Shown here: piece by piece, positions 1-7,003 of the stretch
Numbering within the stretch: position 1 is the stretch's first letter
Layout of the letters: each line of letters opens with the position of its first letter
Source of the DNA: SHLQ01 sp964562985
GTDB lineage: Bacteria > Actinomycetota > Acidimicrobiia > Acidimicrobiales > SHLQ01
Direction: 5' to 3'
Assembly (NCBI GenBank): GCA_964562985.1
Contig: CAZLWE010000037.1
Location: 1-32,396 of the forward strand
Length of the DNA stretch: 32,396 nucleotides
Notes under the pieces: generated by a model
What the model was told of the DNA's origin: nothing
Databases searched by the model: none
The model's input: only the letters and a program-made list of their open reading frames with translations
Position numbers and translations under genes: made by a program

Positions 1-81
1 GTCGGGGCAGCCGTCGTCGTAGTCGTCGGAGCAACCGTCGTCGTCGTAGTCGTCGGAGCAACCGTCGTCGTCGTAGTCGTA
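1..81 (-). repeat. In-frame Thr-rich tandem repeat (9-residue unit VAPTTTTTT)
   Basis: The first 81 bases hold about three copies of a 24-27 base unit. Read on the minus strand in the frame of the beta-helix gene, the units give runs of five or six threonines separated by VAP or AAP. It is therefore a coding repeat, probably an extended and possibly glycosylated linker between the beta-helix and whatever follows. The array continues past the window edge, so copy number is unknown. Confidence 0.85.
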
Positions 82-1703
82 TTCGGATCGCACGTCGAGT
101 TCGGAACCATGAATGGATCGCTTAGCTCAGAGGTAAGCCCACTAGCCGTATCGGTGATTGTGGCAGACGCATATGACCCCGCCGGAAGACTCGCCAGCAG
201 CACGACGATCTCGCCGGATTGGTTGACCATGATCGGTGTGGAAGCACGGAAGTTTTCCGCCTCAGCTCCGAAATTAGCGACATCGGGGCCATGAAAAAGT
301 TCGAGTTGGTACGAACCAGGAGGGACGTTGAGTTGGAACCGAGTACGTGCGACTCCGGTGTCGCAATTTATCGATTCTATTACAGGTGGATTGAGCTGAG
401 ACTCTTGACGGCTTAGATCGATCGATTGGTTACCGGCAGCGAAGATCGAATTCCGTGAGATGAAGGCAGGATCGGAGCGGCGCACAAGGATCGCGTTGAA
501 ATCGGTTCCCGCGATCGTATTTCGAATGATGCCAAGATCGCCCGTTATTCTATCGATGCTCAGCCCCTCGTTGGCCCCGGGGACCACGTTGCCCGCTGGG
601 TCAAGACCAATGATGTTGTCCTCGACGGAAATGTCGCTCGACGAGGTAACTCGAATGCCGGCAAAGGTGATGCCATAGATGATGTTGCCGTTCCCGGGCG
701 TACCAATCACGACGTTCGATGACCCAGAGTCCACCTCGATACCATCATCGGATCCCACGATTTCGTTGTTGGTGATCGTGACGTCGGAAACGTTTTGCAC
801 CCGAATGGCGTCAAAGGGAACATTTGCAATCAGGTTGTTGTCGATCAAGAGACCGCTCGCACCACTGTTGAGGAAGATGCCGTTTTGGGACACTCGCACG
901 TCGCCTGCACTGTTCTGGCCGATCGTGTTGTAGCTCACCTCTGCCGAGGTACCAACGTCGTTGACACTGACGGCCGCGTCCATGGTGCTACCAATCACGT
1001 TTCCATCGCTGGCGGAACCACCGATGACCACCCCGGCCGCACCGTTGATCACTTCGATCCCCACGTCCCCGATAGTCCCAGCGGAACCGTCGGGAAAGAG
1101 ACCGATGAAATTCTGAGCGATCACGGTGTTGTCAGCGGTGATTCGGATGGCGTCGAGTGCGAAGCGGACGATCGAGAACCCTCTGAGCTGCGAACCTGCT
1201 GCCCCAGCGTCGACCAGAAAGCCGAATGCCCCATTTGCGGCGACGCCGTCCAGGACAACAACAGGCTCACCGGCCCAGCCTGTTTGGGTAGTGGCATCGA
1301 TGGTGATCGGGGTCGTGAGCGCAGGGAGTTCGCTGGCCACGGGAATCGTCCAAATTCCAGCGACGTGATTGCTGTCTGTCGTAGGTATAGCGAAGGTAAT
1401 CGTGGAAGATGCCGAGTCGAAGTTCGCCTCCTCTATCGCAGCCCGCAAGGTGCACTCGGGGGTGGCGAGCGCACCGGTGTCACATACCCCGTCGCCGAGG
1501 TTGGCATCGGGTAGGTCGCCCGTTGAGTTCACGGTGACGGTGGGCAATGCGAATAGCGCCGGAGCTAGTCCAGCGGCCGCGACAGCCAACACCACCAAAA
1601 GCTTGGCGATGATTCCACCGGTCGGACGCCTCCACCTTCGGCCACGTGGTGCCGTAGCCGAATTCTGCGCCGCCGTGCTGAGAATGAAGCTGTGAGAGCT
1701 CAC
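1..1703 (-). CDS. Secreted CSLREA-like / right-handed parallel beta-helix repeat protein, C-terminus beyond window
   Basis: The minus frame is open from a GTG at 1703 to the window edge (about 567 codons), with no stop codon. The start is supported by AAGGGAG four bases upstream. After a basic N-terminus there is a hydrophobic stretch (about residues 35-50, KLLVVLAVAAAGLAPALFAL), consistent with a signal peptide. It is followed by TCTLRAAIEEAN, the CSLREA-type entry motif of secreted pectate-lyase-fold proteins. The next 350 or so residues are N/G/I/V-rich short repeats (such as VTITNNEIVGSDDGIEV and NSIFAAGNQSIDL) typical of NosD/beta-helix coils. A short beta-sandwich-like region follows, then a Thr-rich linker at the window edge. 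I infer an exported or surface-attached protein of unknown ligand. The anchoring C-terminus is not in the window. The family is clear but the substrate is not. Confidence 0.85.
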   Translation of the reverse strand, partial: MSSHSFILSTAAQNSATAPRGRRWRRPTGGIIAKLLVVLAVAAAGLAPALFALPTVTVNSTGDLPDANLGDGVCDTGALATPECTLRAAIEEANFDSASSTITFAIPTTDSNHVAGIWTIPVASELPALTTPITIDATTQTGWAGEPVVVLDGVAANGAFGFLVDAGAAGSQLRGFSIVRFALDAIRITADNTVIAQNFIGLFPDGSAGTIGDVGIEVINGAAGVVIGGSASDGNVIGSTMDAAVSVNDVGTSAEVSYNTIGQNSAGDVRVSQNGIFLNSGASGLLIDNNLIANVPFDAIRVQNVSDVTITNNEIVGSDDGIEVDSGSSNVVIGTPGNGNIIYGITFAGIRVTSSSDISVEDNIIGLDPAGNVVPGANEGLSIDRITGDLGIIRNTIAGTDFNAILVRRSDPAFISRNSIFAAGNQSIDLSRQESQLNPPVIESINCDTGVARTRFQLNVPPGSYQLELFHGPDVANFGAEAENFRASTPIMVNQSGEIVVLLASLPAGSYASATITDTASGLTSELSDPFMVPNSTCDPNTTTTTTVAPTTTTTTVAPTTTTTAAP

Positions 1704-1849
1704 ATTCTCCCTTCGACACAAATTGGCTATTGCCAAAACGATTTGACGTCCTTTGGCTACCACAGGAACACAAATGAGTAGTACGGCCCACGAATGTCGA
1801 TGCTCTGCAAGCGACCGGAGCTCGAAACCAGCGCGTTAGCCTCTCCGAC

Positions 1850-2737
1850 ATGACTCTTGGTCCGCGTCTCGCGAATGGCGAACGCATCATCATCGATGGA
1901 GGTACTGGCTCCGAGGCGGAGCACCTTGGCGCCGGAACCCTTCGTGGTTCCTGGACCGCAACGATTGCACTCGACCACCCCGACATATTGCGAAGGGTCC
2001 ACGAGAGCTTCATCAAGTCGGGCGCCGAAGTGATCTTCGCAAACACCTACGCGTGCTCGCGCCATGTTCTTGCCCAGGTCGGCTACGAGGATCATTTCGA
2101 GCATCTCAACCGGGTTGGTATCGAGTTGGCTTTGCAAGCTCGCGAGAATTGCAAGGCGCCCAACGTCGTAGTCAGCGGGTCGATGTCGACGACCGAGCAG
2201 GGTGGCGAGGTGCCACCTCCCGAGATCTCTTTCCCGAACTACGTCGAGCAGGCGAAGATCCAAGTCGACGCTGGAGCAGAAATGATCGCGCTCGAGATGA
2301 TGCGTGACGTCGAGACCACCCGAACCATCCTCGAAGCGACAGCGAAGGTGGACGTTCCGCTGTGGCTAGGAATGTCGTGTGTGGTTAAGGACGGTGTGCC
2401 GATGCTGTACTTCGGCAACGACCCACTCGAAGATGCCCTGAAGCTGCTTGATGACTTCAACATCGAACTTCTCGCCATCATGCACACCGAGGCAGAAGAT
2501 GTCGATGCCTGCCTCGACGTGGTCGACCAGCACTGGAATGGACCGACCGGCGTCTACGCACAGGTAGGTAGCTGGGACGGCAAGAACTGGACCTTCGACC
2601 CGACCATCTCTCCCTCCGATCACGCCACCCTCGCCCAAGGCTGGTTCGACCGCGGGGTGCAAGTCATCGGCGGCTGCTGTGGCATTCGCCCCGATCACAT
2701 CGAAGCACTCAAGCCCCTCACGACGAAACCGAGCTAG
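1850..2737 (+). CDS. Homocysteine S-methyltransferase family protein
   Basis: A 295-residue protein of the zinc-dependent homocysteine/betaine S-methyltransferase family, which moves a methyl group from S-methylmethionine, betaine or a similar donor to homocysteine. Seen directly: the N-terminal barrel motif IIIDGGTGSEAEHLG, the TYACS segment (residues 66-70), a lone cysteine at C177 in WLGMSC, and the GGCCG motif at 274-278. These three cysteines match the family's zinc ligands. The length fits a single-domain enzyme, without the cobalamin domains of MetH. No strong ribosome-binding site precedes ATG 1850, so a slightly different start is possible. The gene converges on glnII with a hairpin terminator between them. 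The methyl donor cannot be told from sequence. Confidence 0.9.
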   Translation: MTLGPRLANGERIIIDGGTGSEAEHLGAGTLRGSWTATIALDHPDILRRVHESFIKSGAEVIFANTYACSRHVLAQVGYEDHFEHLNRVGIELALQARENCKAPNVVVSGSMSTTEQGGEVPPPEISFPNYVEQAKIQVDAGAEMIALEMMRDVETTRTILEATAKVDVPLWLGMSCVVKDGVPMLYFGNDPLEDALKLLDDFNIELLAIMHTEAEDVDACLDVVDQHWNGPTGVYAQVGSWDGKNWTFDPTISPSDHATLAQGWFDRGVQVIGGCCGIRPDHIEALKPLTTKPS

Positions 2738-2750
2738 CGGCAGTATTGCC

Positions 2751-2790
2751 AAAAAACGAAAGAACCCCCGACCCAAAGGCCGAGGGTTCT
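2751..2790 (-). terminator. Intrinsic terminator for glnII (possibly bidirectional)
   Basis: A 13-bp stem with two mismatches (arms 2761-2773 and 2778-2790, loop CAAA) is followed on the minus strand by a T-rich tract (complement of 2751-2760). The U-tract lies on the glnII side, about 230 bases past its stop. On the plus strand it lies just past the homocysteine methyltransferase stop but lacks a downstream U-run. Confidence 0.75.
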
Positions 2791-2852
2791 CAATTCACTG
2801 TGGGTTGAAGCAACCGACGCCTCCGGCGGCCAGCCTGCGTGGCGCTTGAACG

Positions 2853-3004
2853 CTCACCGAAGGTGAGTGATCGCTGAACCCGTGCCGCCGAAATTCCGGT
2901 GTAGCCCGCAGCTGCGAAGCCGGTGCGGGCGGACTCGGCCTCCGGCTAGCAGTCGAGCATCGAGAGCCGAAGGCTCGGATTGCGACAGCTGGAGGCCGAA
3001 GGCC
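2853..3004. repeat. Cluster of short GAA/TTC-loop hairpins between methyltransferase and glnII
   Basis: The 280 bases between the two convergent genes hold no plausible ORF but several perfect small inverted repeats. CTCACC-GAA-GGTGAG lies at 2853-2867, GAGCC-GAA-GGCTC at 2964-2976, GGCC-GAA-GGCC at 2994-3004, and GCCCGCA...TGCGGGC at 2904-2930. The first three share a CC-GAA-GG core. In the glnII transcript they would form stem-loops with UUC loops ahead of the terminator, so they may protect the 3' end or be remnants of a small palindromic repeat family. Confidence 0.5.
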
Positions 3005-3017
3005 GGGAGGACAGCGC

Positions 3018-4034
3018 CTATACGCCGGACTCCTTGGTGGTCTTTACGATCGCGGCAGCGACCTTGTATGGATCAGCGTTCGATGCGGTACGACGATCCT
3101 CAAGGCGTCCCTTCCAGCCGTCTTCGACGGTGCCGATTGGGATGCGGATCGATGCGCCGCGGTCGGATACGCCGTAGCTGAACTGGTCGATCGACTGAGT
3201 CTCGTGGAGACCGGTGAGGCGCTGGTCGTTGTAGGCGCCGTACACGCTCATGTGACGGTCGATGTTCTTGGCGAACTCTTCGCACACCTTGGTGAAGATC
3301 TCTTCGTTACCAGCTTCGCGCATGGCACCGTTCGAGAAGTTTGCGTGCATACCGGAACCGTTCCAGTCGGTGTCGCCGAGAGGCTTGGGGTGGTAGTCGA
3401 TAGCGAGTCCGTACTTCTCACCGGTGCGCTCGAGGATGTAGCGAGCGAGCCAGATCTCATCACCAGCACGCTTTGCGCCCTTGGCGAAGATTTGGAACTC
3501 CCACTGTCCAGCGGCGACCTCACCGTTGATGCCCTCAACGTTGAGCCCAGCTTCGAGGCAGAGGTCAAGGTGTTCCTCGACGATGTCGCGTCCGTGTGCG
3601 TTCTTTGCGCCAACCGAGCAGTAGTACGGGCCCTGAGGCTCTGGGTAACCGGCAGCAGGGAAGCCTGGTGGGCGGTCGGTGATTGGATCCCACAGGAAGT
3701 ACTCCTGCTCGAACCCGAACCAGAAATCGTCGTCGTCGTCGGCTTCGTCGATGGTTGCACGACCGTTGGTAATGTGCGGGGTGCCGTCGGCGTTGAGGAC
3801 CTCGGTCATGACGAGGTAGGCATCCTTACGGTCCGGGTCAGGGATGATGAAGACTGGCTTCAGTAAGCAGTCGGAGGCGCTTCCGTCAGCCTGGTTGGTG
3901 GAGCTGCCGTCGAACGACCACATTGGGCACTCTTCGAGCGTGCCACCGAAGTCGCTACGGACCATGGTCTTGCCACGGAGGGTCTGGGTTGGCTCGTTGC
4001 CGTCGAGCCAGATGTATTCCAACTTGCTTTTCAT
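3018..4034 (-). CDS. glnII: Glutamine synthetase type II
   Basis: Makes glutamine from glutamate, ammonia and ATP in the cytoplasm. The 338-residue chain is the normal length for the eukaryotic-type GSII and carries its signatures: WSFDGSSTNQADG, FGFEQEYFLWD (metal-binding glutamates), NVEGINGEVAAGQWEFQ, DWNGSGMHANFS, RGASIRIP and EDRRTASNADPY. I chose ATG 4034 because AAGG lies six bases upstream. An in-frame TTG at 4040 would add only two residues. It is transcribed away from glnA across a shared regulatory gap, and terminates at the hairpin near 2761-2790. GSII is the heat-labile, non-adenylylated isozyme found in some actinobacteria and rhizobia, usually induced under nitrogen limitation. 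Confidence 0.96.
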   Translation of the reverse strand: MKSKLEYIWLDGNEPTQTLRGKTMVRSDFGGTLEECPMWSFDGSSTNQADGSASDCLLKPVFIIPDPDRKDAYLVMTEVLNADGTPHITNGRATIDEADDDDDFWFGFEQEYFLWDPITDRPPGFPAAGYPEPQGPYYCSVGAKNAHGRDIVEEHLDLCLEAGLNVEGINGEVAAGQWEFQIFAKGAKRAGDEIWLARYILERTGEKYGLAIDYHPKPLGDTDWNGSGMHANFSNGAMREAGNEEIFTKVCEEFAKNIDRHMSVYGAYNDQRLTGLHETQSIDQFSYGVSDRGASIRIPIGTVEDGWKGRLEDRRTASNADPYKVAAAIVKTTKESGV

Positions 4035-4108
4035 GTTCAACCTTGAGATCGCGGATGATGCACTGTCGAACGTACTCGCGACTACGCCCGCGCCCTAAGT
4101 CGATTGTG

Positions 4109-4123
4109 TTAACGCCGCGTTAA
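4109..4123. promoter_or_regulatory. Palindromic candidate operator between glnII and glnA
   Basis: TTAACGCCGCGTTAA is a perfect inverted repeat (6-bp arms, 3-bp centre) in the shared gap between the divergent glutamine synthetase genes. The half-sites TTAAC and TTAAG sit in a 5-6-5 arrangement, which is the spacing of actinobacterial GlnR a/b sites, though the bases match that consensus only in part. A GlnR-like regulator is encoded two genes away, so I infer that this is its operator. Confidence 0.5.
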
Positions 4124-4184
4124 GCCACCTCGACAGTCGTCACATCGAATGGCCCTTTTCGATGACTGGTGCGACCATGGAACG

Positions 4185-5507
4185 ATGCAGCGCCAACAGG
4201 ACTATGTCCTTCACATGGTCGAAGAACGCGGTGTTCGGCTTGTCCGACTGTGGTTCACCGACGTGCTCGGACAGCACAAGTCCGTGGCCATCTCACCTGC
4301 CGAACTCGACAAGGTCTTCGAAGAGGGACTCCAGTTCGACGGCTCATCGATCGATGGGTTTAGCCGTGTGCAGGAAAGCGATGTCCTTGCCCGACCCGAC
4401 GCTCGCACGTTTGAACTATTGCCTTGGGCTCAAGACGACGAACCGTCCGGGCTCATGTTCTGCAATATCGAGCATCTCGATGGAACGCCGTTCCCGGGCG
4501 ATCCGCGCCAAGTGCTCCGACGGAACCTCGATCGCGCCCACGACGCTGGCTACACCTTCTTCACCGCTCCCGAAATCGAGTTCTTCTATTTCGAGAATGA
4601 CGGTGGAACGCCAAAGCCGCTCGACTCGGCTTCGTATTTCGATCTCACGACCGCAGACGTGTCGTCGGACCTTCGCAAGTCGACGCTGCACAACCTCGAA
4701 GCGCTCTCGATCCCCGTGGAGTACAGCTTCCACGAAGATGCCCCGAGCCAGCACGAGATCGACCTGCAGTACACCGAAGCCCTCGCGATGGCCGATTCGA
4801 TCATGACGTTCCGGTTGGTGGTCAAGAAGATCGCCCAAGAACGTGGGGTTCATGCGACCTTTATGCCGAAGCCTCTCGACGGCGTACAGGGGTCGGGCAT
4901 GCACACCCACATGTCCCTTTGGAAGGACGGCGAGAACGCGTTCTACTCCCCCGACGGCGAGTATGGCCTGTCCGACATTGCCCGCTCGTTTATGGCGGGG
5001 GTATTGACCCACGCTCGAGAGACAACGGCGATCACCAACCAACTCATCAACTCCTACAAGCGCCTGAACTCTGGTCTCGAAGCCCCTCGTTATGTCTCGT
5101 GGGCTCGGAACAACCAGAGCACGCTGATCCGCGTTCCCGTTACCAAGGCGAACAAGCCAGCGGCCACCCGCATCGAATATCGAGCGATCGATCCCGCCTG
5201 CAATCCGTACCTGGCCTATTCGCTCATCCTGGCCGCGGGAATGAAGGGAATCGAGGAAGGCTACGAGCTGCAACCGGAGACCACAGCGAACCTCCGCGAC
5301 CTCGGCCAATCCGACGCAGCAGGTGTGGAGACACTCCCACGGTCGCTCTACGAAGCCTTGAGCGAGATGGAGAAGAGCGAACTCGCTAGGGAAGCTCTGG
5401 GTGACCACATCTTCGAATGGTTCCTCCGCAACCGTCGGGCCGAATGGTCCGACTACGCACAGACCGTGTCCCCCTTCGAGTTGGAGCGGTATCTATCCCG
5501 ATGGTGA
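4185..5507 (+). CDS. Glutamine synthetase type I, GlnA2-like
   Basis: A 440-residue GSI-fold protein. Visible active-site motifs are LWFTDVLGQHK, FDGSSIDGF, PEIEFF, GSGMHTHMS, NSYKRLNSGLEAP and an Arg-rich nucleotide site near RVPVTK. It resembles mycobacterial and streptomycete GlnA2-type paralogues rather than the main GlnA1. At the adenylylation site it reads NLRDLG where GlnA1 has NLYDLP, so Tyr is replaced by Arg. It should not be controlled by GlnE. I chose ATG 4185 because paralogues begin at this MxRQ segment. ATG 4149 would add 12 residues and has no ribosome-binding site. Some proteins of this group ligate glutamate to polyamines rather than ammonia, so glutamine synthesis is not certain. 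It overlaps the following regulator gene by seven bases. Confidence 0.92.
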   Translation: MQRQQDYVLHMVEERGVRLVRLWFTDVLGQHKSVAISPAELDKVFEEGLQFDGSSIDGFSRVQESDVLARPDARTFELLPWAQDDEPSGLMFCNIEHLDGTPFPGDPRQVLRRNLDRAHDAGYTFFTAPEIEFFYFENDGGTPKPLDSASYFDLTTADVSSDLRKSTLHNLEALSIPVEYSFHEDAPSQHEIDLQYTEALAMADSIMTFRLVVKKIAQERGVHATFMPKPLDGVQGSGMHTHMSLWKDGENAFYSPDGEYGLSDIARSFMAGVLTHARETTAITNQLINSYKRLNSGLEAPRYVSWARNNQSTLIRVPVTKANKPAATRIEYRAIDPACNPYLAYSLILAAGMKGIEEGYELQPETTANLRDLGQSDAAGVETLPRSLYEALSEMEKSELAREALGDHIFEWFLRNRRAEWSDYAQTVSPFELERYLSRW

Positions 5508-6190
5508 ACACTCCCCTAGTGATGGTGTACCCCACACCGATGGGGACGAGCCTGACGAAGGTCCTCGATGCCTTGGGCTACAACTGGAAGGCTGCAGCCG
5601 ACCTTGCTGCCGCCGAAACACTCGAACCACCAGCGGGTTGGGCCGGCGCAATCCTCACGATGGACGGCAATCCCGACGTCGCGTTTCGCATCGCGGAGTG
5701 GCTCCGGAGCCGCGACGAAGTTGGAACGGCGATCTTGGTTCTGGCCTCAGCGGAGGTTCTGCCCGAGCTGAGCGACCGCACCGACGACTTTGACGACTTC
5801 TGTTTGATGCCTTTCCACCCGGTCGAACTCGAAGCCCGACTTGAGCACCTTTTGCGCCGTCAGGATGGCGGTCCAGATACGGCCATTGTCACGTACGGAC
5901 CACTCAGCCTGAACGTCGAGACCTACCAAGCGATGGTCGCGGGTCGAGCGCTCGATCTGACATACATGGAGTATGAGCTCCTTCGCTATCTCACAACGCA
6001 GCCCGGCAAGGTGTTCAGCCGGGAGATCCTGCTCAGCGAAGTCTGGGGCTACGACTACTACGGCGGCGCTCGCACCGTGGACGTCCACATTCGTCGTTTG
6101 CGCTCAAAGCTCGGCGAAGAGCACGCCAAGCTCATCGCAACCGTTCGCTCCGTCGGCTATCGCCTCGGCACCGCCGAGTGGCAGGGCTAG
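5501..6190 (+). CDS. GlnR-like orphan OmpR-family regulator
   Basis: A 229-residue protein with an N-terminal pseudo-receiver (about 1-120) and a C-terminal winged-helix DNA-binding domain (about 130-225; GYDYYGGARTVDVHIRRLR and VRSVGYRL). The receiver keeps one aspartate (D55 in LTMDG) but lacks the acidic pair after strand 1, and the usual KPF lysine is M103 in CLMPFHP. Phosphorelay control is therefore unlikely. This is the architecture of actinobacterial GlnR, the global nitrogen regulator, and the C-terminal domain is close to it. ATG 5501 overlaps the glnA stop (ATGGTGA), implying translational coupling. No histidine kinase is adjacent. I infer control of the two glutamine synthetases and the downstream arginine-derivative hydrolase. 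Confidence 0.85.
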   Translation: MVNTPLVMVYPTPMGTSLTKVLDALGYNWKAAADLAAAETLEPPAGWAGAILTMDGNPDVAFRIAEWLRSRDEVGTAILVLASAEVLPELSDRTDDFDDFCLMPFHPVELEARLEHLLRRQDGGPDTAIVTYGPLSLNVETYQAMVAGRALDLTYMEYELLRYLTTQPGKVFSREILLSEVWGYDYYGGARTVDVHIRRLRSKLGEEHAKLIATVRSVGYRLGTAEWQG

Positions 6191-6229
6191 ATCGAGCTGG
6201 CCCAATAGCCCCTGGGGTAGCTTCGGGTT

Positions 6230-7003
6230 ATGTCCGCTTCGAAGCATGCGCTCATTCGCCCTCCCACGAAGAACTTGGCCGATGGCGAAGTAACCCACAT
6301 CGAGCGTCAACCCATCGACTTCGAGGCCGCGATGCAGCAATGGCACGCCTATGTGGATGCGCTGGTCGATCACGGGTGGACGACGACGGTTGTCGCCGAG
6401 GAGCCGCGCTGTCCCGACGCGGTGTTCATTGAGGACGCCGCGGTGGTCTTTGAGAGATCGGCTCTGGTGTGTCGCCCTGGCGCAGATTCTCGCAAACCCG
6501 AAGTGGGGCCAGTGGCAGATGCCTTGGCCGAGCGCGGCTATCGACTCGGCTCGATCGTCGAACCTGGCACGCTCGACGGTGGCGACGTGTTGAAGGTTGG
6601 AACGACGATGTACATCGGCCAGGGTGGCCGAACCAATGCCGAGGGAATTGCCCAAGCCGCCGAATTCTTCGCAGCTGACGGTGTGAAGGTCGTCGCGGTA
6701 CCGACCACCAAGGTCCTCCATCTCAAATCTGCGGTGACCGCCCTTCCCGATGGCCGGATTATCGGATACGAACCGGTGGTCGATGACACCAGCGTGTTCC
6801 CGGAGTTCATCGCGATGCCTGAAGAGGCTGGCGCGCACGTTGTCGACCTTGGCGACGGAAACCTCTTGATGTCCACGAGCGCTGTCGATTCCATCGAGCG
6901 GATTCGGGAGTTGGGATACCAGCCGGTGACCGTCGACATCGACGAGTACGAAAAGCTCGAGGGTTGCGTCACCTGCCTGTCGATACGGCTGCGCGGTATC
7001 TAA
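6230..7003 (+). CDS. ddaH: Dimethylarginine dimethylaminohydrolase (DDAH)
   Basis: A 257-residue amidinotransferase-superfamily enzyme that converts methylated arginines to citrulline plus methylamines. Seen: the N-terminal substrate loop region with PDAVFIEDAAVV (about 62-73), LDGGDVL (115-121), the catalytic histidine H164 in TTKVLHLKSAVT, and the nucleophilic cysteine near the C-terminus (C249 in TCLSIRL). The length matches bacterial DDAH. It begins 39 bases after the GlnR-like gene on the same strand, so it is probably in the glnA-glnR operon. This suggests that it scavenges nitrogen or carbon from methylarginines under nitrogen control. Its stop codon overlaps that of the convergent oxygenase gene. 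Arginine deiminase and other guanidino hydrolases are alternatives but fit less well in length. Confidence 0.88.
   Translation: MSASKHALIRPPTKNLADGEVTHIERQPIDFEAAMQQWHAYVDALVDHGWTTTVVAEEPRCPDAVFIEDAAVVFERSALVCRPGADSRKPEVGPVADALAERGYRLGSIVEPGTLDGGDVLKVGTTMYIGQGGRTNAEGIAQAAEFFAADGVKVVAVPTTKVLHLKSAVTALPDGRIIGYEPVVDDTSVFPEFIAMPEEAGAHVVDLGDGNLLMSTSAVDSIERIRELGYQPVTVDIDEYEKLEGCVTCLSIRLRGI

Noticed and set aside
1..81. Direct repeats that could suggest CRISPR or a microsatellite
   Set aside because: Units are contiguous, without spacers, and read in frame as a Thr-rich linker of a secreted protein.
795..1514. 239-residue plus-strand open frame
   Set aside because: It is the antisense of the beta-helix gene in codon register. 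The composition (Arg/Asp/His-rich, no domain) is that of a shadow, while the minus frame has a signal peptide and CSLREA motif.
4416..5408. 330-residue minus-strand open frame
   Set aside because: Antisense to the glutamine synthetase gene, which is unambiguous.
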